DNA from: Orychophragmus violaceus
Taxonomy: Eukaryota > Streptophyta > Magnoliopsida > Brassicales > Brassicaceae
Reading direction: 5' to 3'
Length of the DNA stretch: 64,000 nucleotides
Assembly (NCBI GenBank): GCA_030180135.1
Contig: CM058234.1
Span: 8,863,543 to 8,927,542 of the forward strand
Below, piece after piece: positions 19,301 to 29,329 of the stretch; positions within the stretch are counted from its first letter, which is position 1; each line of letters begins with the position of its first letter. Under the pieces are notes generated by a model. It was not told where the DNA came from and ran no database searches. It saw only the letters and a list, made by a program, of their open reading frames with translations. Both the position numbers and the translations under genes were made by a program.

Positions 19301-20105
19301 GGAAGTTACCGAGATCGTAGGGCCCAGTGTTGTTATTTATCTTTCTTTCGTTGCGCGTAGATAGATCGAGTCCAATCGAGGACATGTGCCGCAGTGCCTT
19401 CGATTTCTTTAACTCTCTCTCTACTCTCTCTCTCTCTTATCTTGGCCATTGATTGTGTGTGGGTTTATTACGCCGTGGTAGCGCGTGATCGACCATTTAT
19501 TCCTTGCTGATTGTTATTTTGGGTTTCGGGGCGGGGTTTGTAGAGTTAGATATATTAGAAGCCATTAGTGGGGAGCCGATTCACTGGGTAATCTTAGATG
19601 GCTCATTAGACTCTTTTGTGTTTTTCAGGTTGTCAGCGACGGACGTGGGAGGTCCTCGGTGTAGCTTCGGGTTGCTTGTGACGTGTTTTGATTCGTGATG
19701 TTTGGATGTTTGATTTTCGGTTCGGCAGCTGCGCTATTTTCTTTTGATTTGTATTTGATTGCTTATATTTATGTATTGTTATTGACGATTGTTTGTAAAA
19801 CTGTTAAACGTTGTATTCGATGTTTGACTACTTAAAATGAAATTGTTTCCCTGATATGAGGTTTGGTCCGAACCGACACAACTCGTTGAAGTAGTGCAAG
19901 TAGTACTGCTTGTGTTATGGATACGAGGATAGCGGAGCCGGAAATAGATCGGTGCGAGCCTTTTGTCTCAAACCGAACTATCTTTGGCTTCGTCCTGTAG
20001 CGAACTTTTCCCGTCCGACTTGCTCGGGTTCGATTGGTCATGTTCTTGTTTGATTGTTGACCAGTCAGCTCGGCGGTCAGCGGAGAATGGGAAAGGGGCA
20101 TTACA
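16375..20105 (+). repeat. LTR1 of three-LTR element, 3731 bp
   Basis: TGTGATGCCCCGTATC to GGGGCATTACA. Non-coding as far as I can tell: the many short open frames are not supported by motifs. Contains CT-rich tracts (about 16980-17210), GCCGGAG-rich stretches (17390-17800) and repeated AAACCGGTT-type words at 17884-17975. It differs from LTR2 at about ten sites in its first 1.2 kb but hardly at all afterwards. Confidence 0.92.
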
Positions 20106-20111
20106 GAAAGG

Positions 20112-20129
20112 TGGTATCAGAGCATGGTT
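20112..20129 (+). other. Primer binding site (initiator-Met tRNA), internal A
   Basis: TGGTATCAGAGCATGGTT, 6 nt after LTR1. It is duplicated as 26588-26605 in internal B. Confidence 0.85.
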
Positions 20130-20374
20130 CTGCATGGGTTTCGAAACGTTTCATTTTTGAGTGTTTTCCGTGTTTTATCGAGTCAAATGTGTCACACAAG
20201 CAACCGTTAGGAAACCGAGCCGCGTCCGTTACACCCGGGGTTGGGATGGGAAAATAGAAATTTTCGTATTATTCGTACTAACTCGTTTCGTGTCTTTGCT
20301 TGCAGTCTTACAGCAGTGCGTCCCGGGCAGAGTGGTTGGGTGTGTGTGTGTGCGGAGCAGAACAGTCGGGCAGG

Positions 20375-20770
20375 ATGAGTCAGCAGGGATCAGTCGGTTC
20401 CGAGCAGGGACATGTAGTTCAGTTCCAGGGATACCCAGCTTCGCCAGGTCACACGCAGGGATCCCTTACGGCGGATCAGCCGCCAGTTCCGTTACGACAG
20501 ATGCAGGGTGCGAGAGCAGCGCAGGTAGATTGGTCGCCTCTTCCAGACCCGTTACCGCCAGCAATGATGGATGATGCAGGTAGCCGAGACCCGTACGCCG
20601 ACATGTTGGGATTTCTGGGCGGGCAGATGTGGAGCTTCAGTTACCGCCATAGTGGCCAGAGCCGGACGTGCCGCAGATTCTCGCAGCGACAGATGCGCCA
20701 CCGATGTCTCAGGCGCCACCCCTTGTGGCACCCGAGTTTCCACCGCTGCTTGGTATGGAGGATTATCTGA
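20375..20770 (+). pseudogene. gag: N-terminal frame of zinc-knuckle protein, internal A
   Basis: ATG at 20375 opens MSQQGSVGSEQGHVVQFQGY and continues as Gln/Pro/Gly-rich sequence to about ADMLGFLGG. After about 20630 the composition changes to Arg/His-rich read-through, while the downstream zinc-knuckle frame (other frame) begins. I infer a frameshift near 20640 separating the N-terminus from the rest. No capsid domain is recognisable. The same state exists at 26851-27246 in internal B. Confidence 0.5.
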
Positions 20771-21681
20771 TGGACCCGTTACCATTTGGTTTTGATCTAG
20801 AGATGGAGCCAGTAGACCCCGAGCAGCATCAGCAGTGGGAGCAGCAGGTAGGAGAGCAGGTAGCGATGTTAGAGGATATCTTGGCACAGCAGGTTGGACC
20901 AGGATCTCCCCGTACCCCGTTGGACCTTGAGATGTCATCAGGATCTTCTGAGTCGGAGTTTGAGGCAGTTACGCCACCAGCCGAGGCGGTAGAGGCCCCA
21001 CCAGTAGTACCCGAGAGCCGAGCGTGTAGTGGATGTGGAGTACGGGATTTCCATGTATGGTGGTGCCCTCGATCAGTGGACTCGCACCTTCGGGAGGTTT
21101 ACCACCCCTTATCTGGACCAGCTCGCTGTCCCCTATGCAGCCAGACAGACCACGGAGAGATGACTTGCCCAGTCGCCAGAGCAGGACTGCACATGCCCGA
21201 TGGAGAGCCGTACCCGGCATCGGTACCCGGAGATTGGGGAGCCGGACCCAGCCGCAGAGATCCCGAGCCTAGTTCGCCGCCCGCCAGGCAGTTCTCTATG
21301 ATCCAGATGCCGATCGTTCAGTCGCCGCAGCCCGAGCCAGTGAGGAGGTGCCAGTTATGTAGAGGTCCGGGTCATCTTGCCTCAGATTGTTTCATGGATC
21401 CCCCGTCTGCGCCGACTTCGCCTTGTCAGTTGTGTGGAGGTTATGGGCACTCAGCATCCGCTTGTTATCGAGGACCGTACCCAGTAGCTCCTTCAGTCTG
21501 TTCAGTTTGTGGCCGCGCAGGTCACGATGCCTACCTCTGTCCGATCGCTGAGCCCCAGCACGTAGGAGCACCATCTCGAGATGCACACACACCACACCCA
21601 CCCGGCGCGCCTGCCAGCGGATACTCCAGTGAGCCGTATTGCCAGTGGTGTGGGGCATTCTGGTCTTACTGGAGGCGTTAG
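20704..21681 (+). CDS. gag: Zinc-knuckle-array protein, copy A, 325 residues
   Basis: From the first ATG of the frame (MSQAPPLVAPEF) to TAG at 21679-21681. An acidic Pro/Glu-rich N-terminal part (residues 1-105) is followed by a row of cysteine motifs. These are CSGCGVRDFHVWWC (108-121, atypical spacing), CPLCSQTDHGEMTC (142-155), CQLCRGPGHLASDC (216-229), CQLCGGYGHSASAC (241-254), CSVCGRAGHDAYLC (266-279) and a CQWC pair at 313-316. Four of these fit C-X2-C-X4-H-X4-C exactly, the retroviral nucleocapsid knuckle. Usual plant Gag has one or two. No capsid, protease or polymerase domain. A role in binding element RNA is inferred from the knuckles. Confidence 0.7.
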   Translation: MSQAPPLVAPEFPPLLGMEDYLMDPLPFGFDLEMEPVDPEQHQQWEQQVGEQVAMLEDILAQQVGPGSPRTPLDLEMSSGSSESEFEAVTPPAEAVEAPPVVPESRACSGCGVRDFHVWWCPRSVDSHLREVYHPLSGPARCPLCSQTDHGEMTCPVARAGLHMPDGEPYPASVPGDWGAGPSRRDPEPSSPPARQFSMIQMPIVQSPQPEPVRRCQLCRGPGHLASDCFMDPPSAPTSPCQLCGGYGHSASACYRGPYPVAPSVCSVCGRAGHDAYLCPIAEPQHVGAPSRDAHTPHPPGAPASGYSSEPYCQWCGAFWSYWRR

Positions 21682-22853
21682 GTTAGGGTAGGGGTAGTTA
21701 GGCCAGGTAAGTTGGGGGCACTAACTCTATTTTGACTTGTAGATAGATCGGCAGATAGGCGACTTGCGTGTCGTCTTTGATTTTTTGTTGTGCAGCGGCG
21801 TCGTATGGGTTTTTGGTATATGATGACGGCTTTATGTAGGAACTCTGATCTAAACCGTGTACTAAAAACTTTATAATGTATGATATATCGTTTTATGTAT
21901 GTGGTGGATGCAGAGTGTTCGGCTAATCGTTTATAGTAGCATAGTAACTATTTACATGATTGAGATGGTTCGAAAAGCAAATGGTTTACTGTGCGAAATT
22001 AAATGATGGGCGGAACTGATGACCGTTCATCATGACCCGAACCCGGATTGACGACGCATTCGGCCGATCTTTAGATTGCGTGATTTTGTATATAGTAGCT
22101 TGCTTGTTTATTTCTTGCTTGATTGATTGATTGTATTGTGGGGCAGTAGTCTGCGTGGCGTTAGTGTGCGTGGTTTTGATAGATTGATTGTGTTGGGTCA
22201 TAGCGACCATTAGATTGTTATTAGTTCGAAAATTGAGTAGCGATTGATCATTTCTCCTTGATCTTGATAGAAAGATAAGTCCTAAATTTATTTTGGTTGT
22301 ATTTCAAGTTTCGAGCTGACTTGCGGACGGTTGAGTTCAACCGTCGATTCACGAGCGAACAGACTTATAGGGTATTGTTATTTAATCACGAGGGACCGTA
22401 GGGTACGTGATTAAGTAACCATACTTCTATGGGAAAGTGATATCGGGGATAGAGCGAGGAAGCGAAGTAAATCCGAACCCGAACCCGAAATCAAGGTAAA
22501 GTGTCGAGATGACCCTAGTCGAGCACGCCGGACCGCGAAGCAGTGGGAGCACCGACAGTGAGAGTGGAGCAGCCATTGCGATCGACAGGAGGGAGCCGGG
22601 GCGCATGAGGAGTTAGCGAAAAGATTTGGAGGGAGGAACGCCGATGTTGGAGTCATGGAGAAGGAAGCCGATGATCAGATTCTTGAAGAGTGTCCCAGGA
22701 AAAGAAAGGAAGGATGTCATCCGAGAAATGTGGAAGTCGAAGCAAAGTGGGGAAGCGTTAGGACGTGGTAAACAGCCCACCGGAATCGGAACCAATTTGA
22801 CGTCTGTAAGTGACGAAGAATTCGGGGACCGAATTCCTGTAAGTGGGGAAGAA
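21682..22853 (+). other. 3' internal region A with polypurine tract
   Basis: No recognised gene. The last stretch (22640-22853) has a 104-residue open frame, MEGGTPMLESWRRKPMIRFL, reading into the LTR, duplicated in copy B and unsupported otherwise. It ends AAGTGGGGAAGAA before LTR2, a normal polypurine tract. Confidence 0.7.
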
Positions 22854-25800
22854 TGTGATGCCCCGTATCAAAAATACGGTCAACGGGCAGCAGAAAGTCA
22901 ACCGAGGGTAAAATCGTCATTTTACCTAAGTCAGGGGTAAAATGGTAATTTTACCAAAATTCGAGACGGAAACCGAGACGGGCCAAATATTCTTATGTTT
23001 TAACATAAAGAATGTTTCCAAGATCGGAATTGGAAGAATCGGAGCGAAAACGAGTTTTTCGGCTTGTCGGGAATGGAAACCGACTAAACCGACGAAACTT
23101 CGGAATTTCATATCTAGAGCTACGTAAGCCCGAATGGAGTGATTCAAAATGCTAAATTCATCAAATAGCATGAAGAATCTTATTTTGAAGGTTTGGAAAT
23201 TTATGGGATTGTCCGGAACCATTCTAAAATATTAAACCAAGAAACCGCTAAACCGAGCTTTAGGAAGAGTGGGATTATTGGTGTGATTAGTGTTGGTTTA
23301 ATGGGTGATTTGGCAGCAAATAATGCCCAGAGAGACACTTGTCTCATCCCCATGTCGCCACCATTGCTTGGTGAGGTGTCAAGCATGCCAAGATTCAATG
23401 AATTCTTGCATGCATGCAAAAACATCCCATCCATTCAATGTACCTCACCAAACAATTATCTAGCTCTCTCAACTCTCTCTCACGAACCCTCTCTTGCTCT
23501 CTGATCCAGGAGCAGCAATCCCTTGCTTGAGTTCTTGATTGTTATCCCTAGTGTTCTTGAGAGATCCATCAAAAATCCCTTGCATGTTCTTCTTGTTTTC
23601 TTGAGCAAGTAAGCTCAATCTTTGTTCCTCTTCCACCAAATCCTCTCTCTCACTCTCGGCCTCTCTGGTCTCTCTCTCTGTCACTCACAAGAACATGCAT
23701 CCTTTGTCTAGAATCTCATGCATGTGTGTTTAAAGGATTGAAGAACACCAAGAACCCTAATCCTTTCTTCATACTTCTTGAGCAAGAAAGAGTGTAACTT
23801 GTGATTCCTAGATCCAAATCAGGCTCTGTCAAGGGCTAGAGATCCCTCTCGCTCTCCTCTTCAACCGCCGTCCACCCCTCTCGCTGGAGAGCCGCCGGAG
23901 TAGGTCGCCGGAGCTCCTCCTCCTTCTCTTGCTTCTTCTACAAGAAACTTTGTAACTTTCCCTCTATAAGCTTAAATTGAGATCTATAAAGTGCTATAGC
24001 TTTGTCTTGAACTTCTCTGTCTTTTCCAGTGAACCACCGCCCCTGTAGCCGCCGGAGATCGCCGGAAAACCGCCGTGAAGCAACCGCTCCTTAGGGTTTG
24101 TAGATCTCACCCTTTTTCTTGTGTTTTGTGATGTTTTGAGCCTAGAAATGAGTAGATCTGTTGATTGGGATCAGTTTGGTGTAGAGATCTGCAGAAGAAA
24201 CCGCCGAAAAAGCCCCCTCCGCCGTTGGTCAACTCTCCCTCGCCGGAGTCAACGCCAGAGTCACGCCGCCGGGAAGCTCCGCCACCGCCAAAAGCCAGCC
24301 GGTTCTTCATCAAGACCATTGGTATAAGTTGTGTTGAGTTTGGAGTTGAATTGTGGTTTGATTAAACCGGGTCAAAGGCGGTTAAACCGGTCAACGGTTT
24401 AACCCGAAACCGGTTTAGTCAAACCGGTTCTAAGGGTGATTGGACCGGTTTGGGTTAGTTCCGTAATTTGACGAACCCGTGGTTTTGTGTTTCAGGAATA
24501 TTCGAAGGTTCGGGATTAGTAGTAGATACCTCGGAAACCCTTCTCCGTGTTACCCGTCATTCCGAGACTATTCTGTGAGTTCGGCTCGAAATTCGTACAA
24601 TTCAGTAGAACCGGGAAATCATTAACCGTAGCCATTAAGACTTAGACCGTAACCAAAGTAATTAGTAAATAATAATTAACCGGATAGTTAATAATTAATA
24701 ATTAATGAAGCGTTTAGTAAATAACTGAATAAGACCAAATTAAGCGCGATTAGGGTTTAGACGTAAAAGGTTAACTGTCTCTGTGCCGCTAGGTTGTTAG
24801 TCTCATGATTTATATATATATAAGTATTAAGAACGATTATTAATGAACTATAAACGGGAAACTAAGACGATAGTAAAATATGAGTTAACCTTAAGCAAAT
24901 GTATAGAGTATATTAACGGGATCGGGTTTTAGGTTAAGTAGCGGGAATGGGGTAATGAATCAATTAGTTGGAATGATACGTCGGGAGTTAGTAAGTTTAC
25001 TAATTCTAAACCGATATATCGAGAATAATGTTAAAAGAAACCTAGGATGAGATAATAAAGAAATGACGCGTGTCGTGAGCCGTCTACGGGTTAGCAATCC
25101 GCTAACCCAAGGTATCGGGCGAGAATGAAGTAAAAGATTTAGAAACTCGAGTAGACTTGCTTGTGGTAATTGTGTGTTTGACTGTGTTGCGTGTACTGTG
25201 TTGTTATTGTTGTTGTGAGTTTTCTGTGCAGGTGATTAGACTGCTCGGTGTTGGGCCGAGTAGTCATTGCGGACACTTACTCCGGTCTTGGGACCGGGTA
25301 AGTTAGTGGTGCTGACTAGGTATCTTACCTAGTCAGAGCGGTGAGTTGGGTAGTGTAGAGGCTTGCGGAATGGTTGGGATTATTGTTGTTGTTATTGATT
25401 GCGTGATCTGTGCTAGAGTCCCAGCGAGTCTGCGTGTTTATATTTCTGCACTAGGACGCTAGGGTGCGTTAGATTCCGCAAGCCTAGGTTTTGTTTACAT
25501 TCCGGTACTTCCGACCCGATTGGATCCTCGGGTTTGACCTAACCGGGCCATGGTGGTTCTGGTTATGGTGTTAACCTATCGGGTGACGCCAGTAGGTGTG
25601 CGGTCCGGAGAATACGGGGTCATGTCCTAGGGCCGGATCGCATGGAAACTCAGGTTACCTGGGGTAACAGGAGTCACCGCGTATCGATGGACAGAGAACG
25701 GTGTCCTATGCGTGGGTCCTTGTGAGCACGTATAGGAGTCGAGGGTTAGTTGCCATATAGGCGACGATGTGAACCCGTGGAAGTTACCGAGATCGTAGGG

Positions 25801-26581
25801 CCCAGTGTTGTTATTTATCTTTCTTTCGTTGCGCGTAGATAGATCGAGTCCAATCGAGGACATGTGCCGCAGTGCCTTCGATTTCTTTAACTCTCTCTCT
25901 ACTCTCTCTCTCTTATCTTGGCCATTGATTGTGTGTGGGTTTATTACGCCGTGGTAGCGCGTGATCGACCATTTATTCCTTGCTGATTGTTATTTTGGGT
26001 TTCGGGGCGGGGTTTGTAGAGTTAGATATATTAGAAGCCATTAGTGGGGAGCCGATTCACTGGGTAATCTTAGATGGCTCATTAGACTCTTTTGTGTTTT
26101 TCAGGTTGTCAGCGACGGACGTGGGAGGTCCTCGGTGTAGCTTCGGGTTGCTTGTGACGTGTTTTGATTCGTGATGTTTGGATGTTTGATTTTCGGTTCG
26201 GCAGCTGCGCTATTTTCTTTTGATTTGTATTTGATTGCTTATATTTATGTATTGTTATTGACGATTGTTTGTAAAACTGTTAAACGTTGTATTCGATGTT
26301 TGACTACTTAAAATGAAATTGTTTCCCTGATATGAGGTTTGGTCCGAACCGACACAACTCGTTGAAGTAGTGCAAGTAGTACTGCTTGTGTTATGGATAC
26401 GAGGATAGCGGAGCCGGAAATAGATCGGTGCGAGCCTTTTGTCTCAAACCGAACTATCTTTGGCTTCGTCCTGTAGCGAACTTTTCCCGTCCGACTTGCT
26501 CGGGTTCGATTGGTCATGTTCTTGTTTGATTGTTGACCGGTCAGCTCGGCGGTCAGCGGAGAATGGGAAAGGGGCATTACA
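22854..26581 (+). repeat. LTR2 (middle) of three-LTR element, recombinant, 3728 bp
   Basis: Same termini as LTR1. In its first 1.17 kb it shares about ten diagnostic bases with LTR3 against LTR1. From 24073 on it shares about eighteen with LTR1 against LTR3. The switch lies between 24021 and 24073. It lacks its own target duplication on either side. Confidence 0.9.
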
Positions 26582-26587
26582 GAAAGG

Positions 26588-26605
26588 TGGTATCAGAGCA
26601 TGGTT
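26588..26605 (+). other. Primer binding site (initiator-Met tRNA), internal B
   Basis: Second copy of the site at 20112-20129, identical. Confidence 0.85.
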
Positions 26606-26850
26606 CTGCATGGGTTTCGAAACGTTTCATTTTTGAGTGTTTTCCGTGTTTTATCGAGTCAAATGTGTCACACAAGCAACCGTTAGGAAACCGAGCCGCG
26701 TCCGTTACACCCGGGGTTGGGATGGGAAAATAGAAATTTTCGTATTATTCGTACTAACTCGTTTCGTGTCTTTGCTTGCAGTCTTACAGCAGTGCGTCCC
26801 GGGCAGAGTGGTTGGGTGTGTGTGTGTGCGGAGCAGAACAGTCGGGCAGG

Positions 26851-27242
26851 ATGAGTCAGCAGGGATCAGTCGGTTCCGAGCAGGGACATGTAGTTCAGTT
26901 CCAGGGATACCCAGCTTCGCCAGGTCACACGCAGGGATCCCTTACGGCGGATCAGCCGCCAGTTCCGTTACGACAGATGCAGGGTGCGAGAGCAGCGCAG
27001 GTAGATTGGTCGCCTCTTCCAGACCCGTTACCGCCAGCAATGATGGATGATGCAGGTAGCCGAGACCCGTACGCCGACATGTTGGGATTTCTGGGCGGGC
27101 AGATGTGGAGCTTCAGTTACCGCCATAGTGGCCAGAGCCGGACGTGCCGCAGATTCTCGCAGCGACAGATGCGCCACCGATGTCTCAGGCGCCACCCCTT
27201 GTGGCACCCGAGTTTCCACCGCTGCTTGGTATGGAGGATTAA
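26851..27242 (+). pseudogene. gag: N-terminal frames of zinc-knuckle protein, internal B
   Basis: Copy of 20375-20770 with the same apparent frameshift near 27115. In addition the zinc-knuckle frame has TAA at 27240-27242, where copy A has a Tyr codon (TAT at 20764-20766). Confidence 0.5.
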
Positions 27243-27245
27243 CTG

Positions 27246-28157
27246 ATGGACCCGTTACCATTTGGTTTTGATCTAGAGATGGAGCCAGTAGACCCCGAGC
27301 AGCATCAGCAGTGGGAGCAGCAGGTAGGAGAGCAGGTAGCGATGTTAGAGGATATCTTGGCACATCAGGTTGTACCAGGATCTCCCCGTACCCCGTTGGA
27401 CCTTGAGATGTCATCAGGATCTTCTGAGTCGGAGTTTGAGGCAGTTACGCCACCAGCCGAGGCGGTAGAGGCCCCACCAGTAGTACCCGAGAGCCGAGCG
27501 TGTAGTGGATGTGGGGTACGGGATTTCCATGTATGGTGGTGCCCTCGATCAGTGGACTCGCACCTTCGGGAGGTTTACCACCCCTTATCTGGACCAGCTC
27601 GCTGTCCCCTATGCAGCCAGACAGACCACGGAGAGATGACTTGCCCAGTCGCCAGAGCAGGACTGCACATGCCCGATGGAGAGCCGTACCCGGCATCGGT
27701 ACCCGGAGATTGGGGAGCCGGACCCAGCCGCAGAGATCCCGAGCCTAGTTCGCCGCCCGCCAGGCAGTTCTCTATGATCCAGATGCCGATCGTTCAGTCG
27801 CCGCAGCCCGAGCCAGTGAGGAGGTGCCAGTTATGTAGAGGTCCGGGTCATCTTGCCTCAGATTGTTTCATGGATCCCCCGTCTGCGCCGACTTCGCCTT
27901 GTCAGTTGTGTGGAGGTTATGGGCACTCAGCATCCGCTTGTTATCGAGGACCGTACCCAGTAGCTCCTTCAGTCTGTTCAGTTTGTGGCCGCGCAGGTCA
28001 CGATGCCTACCTCTGTCCGATCGCTGAGCCCCAGCACGTAGGAGCACCATCTCGAGATGCACACACACCACACCCACCCGGCGCGCCTGCCAGCGGATAC
28101 TCCAGTGAGCCGTATTGCCAGTGGTGTGGGGCATTCTGGTCTTACTGGAGGCGTTAG
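27246..28157 (+). CDS. gag: Zinc-knuckle-array protein, copy B, 303 residues
   Basis: Near-identical to copy A from MDPLPFGFDLEM onward, with all cysteine motifs unchanged. It starts at the ATG at 27246 just after the TAA at 27240-27242. Two substitutions near 27365 change the residues after DILA. Only about four base differences separate the whole internal B from internal A, so the duplication is recent. Confidence 0.65.
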   Translation: MDPLPFGFDLEMEPVDPEQHQQWEQQVGEQVAMLEDILAHQVVPGSPRTPLDLEMSSGSSESEFEAVTPPAEAVEAPPVVPESRACSGCGVRDFHVWWCPRSVDSHLREVYHPLSGPARCPLCSQTDHGEMTCPVARAGLHMPDGEPYPASVPGDWGAGPSRRDPEPSSPPARQFSMIQMPIVQSPQPEPVRRCQLCRGPGHLASDCFMDPPSAPTSPCQLCGGYGHSASACYRGPYPVAPSVCSVCGRAGHDAYLCPIAEPQHVGAPSRDAHTPHPPGAPASGYSSEPYCQWCGAFWSYWRR

Positions 28158-29329
28158 GTTAGGGTAGGGGTAGTTAGGCCAGGTAAGTTGGGGGCACTAA
28201 CTCTATTTTGACTTGTAGATAGATCGGCAGATAGGCGACTTGCGTGTCGTCTTTGATTTTTTGTTGTGCAGCGGCGTCGTATGGGTTTTTGGTATATGAT
28301 GACGGCTTTATGTAGGAACTCTGATCTAAACCGTGTACTAAAAACTTTATAATGTATGATATATCGTTTTATGTATGTGGTGGATGCAGAGTGTTCGGCT
28401 AATCGTTTATAGTAGCATAGTAACTATTTACATGATTGAGATGGTTCGAAAAGCAAATGGTTTACTGTGCGAAATTAAATGATGGGCGGAACTGATGACC
28501 GTTCATCATGACCCGAACCCGGATTGACGACGCATTCGGCCGATCTTTAGATTGCGTGATTTTGTATATAGTAGCTTGCTTGTTTATTTCTTGCTTGATT
28601 GATTGATTGTATTGTGGGGCAGTAGTCTGCGTGGCGTTAGTGTGCGTGGTTTTGATAGATTGATTGTGTTGGGTCATAGCGACCATTAGATTGTTATTAG
28701 TTCGAAAATTGAGTAGCGATTGATCATTTCTCCTTGATCTTGATAGAAAGATAAGTCCTAAATTTATTTTGGTTGTATTTCAAGTTTCGAGCTGACTTGC
28801 GGACGGTTGAGTTCAACCGTCGATTCACGAGCGAACAGACTTATAGGGTATTGTTATTTAATCACGAGGGACCGTAGGGTACGTGATTAAGTAACCATAC
28901 TTCTATGGGAAAGTGATATCGGGGATAGAGCGAGGAAGCGAAGTAAATCCGAACCCGAACCCGAAATCAAGGTAAAGTGTCGAGATGACCCTAGTCGAGC
29001 ACGCCGGACCGCGAAGCAGTGGGAGCACCGACAGTGAGAGTGGAGCAGCCATTGCGATCGACAGGAGGGAGCCGGGGCGCATGAGGAGTTAGCGAAAAGA
29101 TTTGGAGGGAGGAACGCCGATGTTGGAGTCATGGAGAAGGAAGCCGATGATCAGATTCTTGAAGAGTGTCCCAGGAAAAGAAAGGAAGGATGTCATCCGA
29201 GAAATGTGGAAGTCGAAGCAAAGTGGGGAAGCGTTAGGACGTGGTAAACAGCCCACCGGAATCGGAACCAATTTGACGTCTGTAAGTGACGAAGAATTCG
29301 GGGACCGAATTCCTGTAAGTGGGGAAGAA
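28158..29329 (+). other. 3' internal region B with polypurine tract
   Basis: Second copy of 21682-22853, ending in the same purine tract AAGTGGGGAAGAA before LTR3. No recognised gene. Confidence 0.7.

Noticed and set aside
19149..20257. LTR ORFs of 60-90 codons repeated at the same offset in LTR2 and LTR3
   Set aside because: Same reason: duplicated non-coding LTR sequence. One is cut differently in LTR3 by a single-base change.
20300..20770. 156-codon ORF as the full Gag of the three-LTR element
   Set aside because: Only residues from the ATG at 20375 to about 20630 look protein-like. The rest is Arg/His-rich out-of-frame reading of the zinc-knuckle frame.
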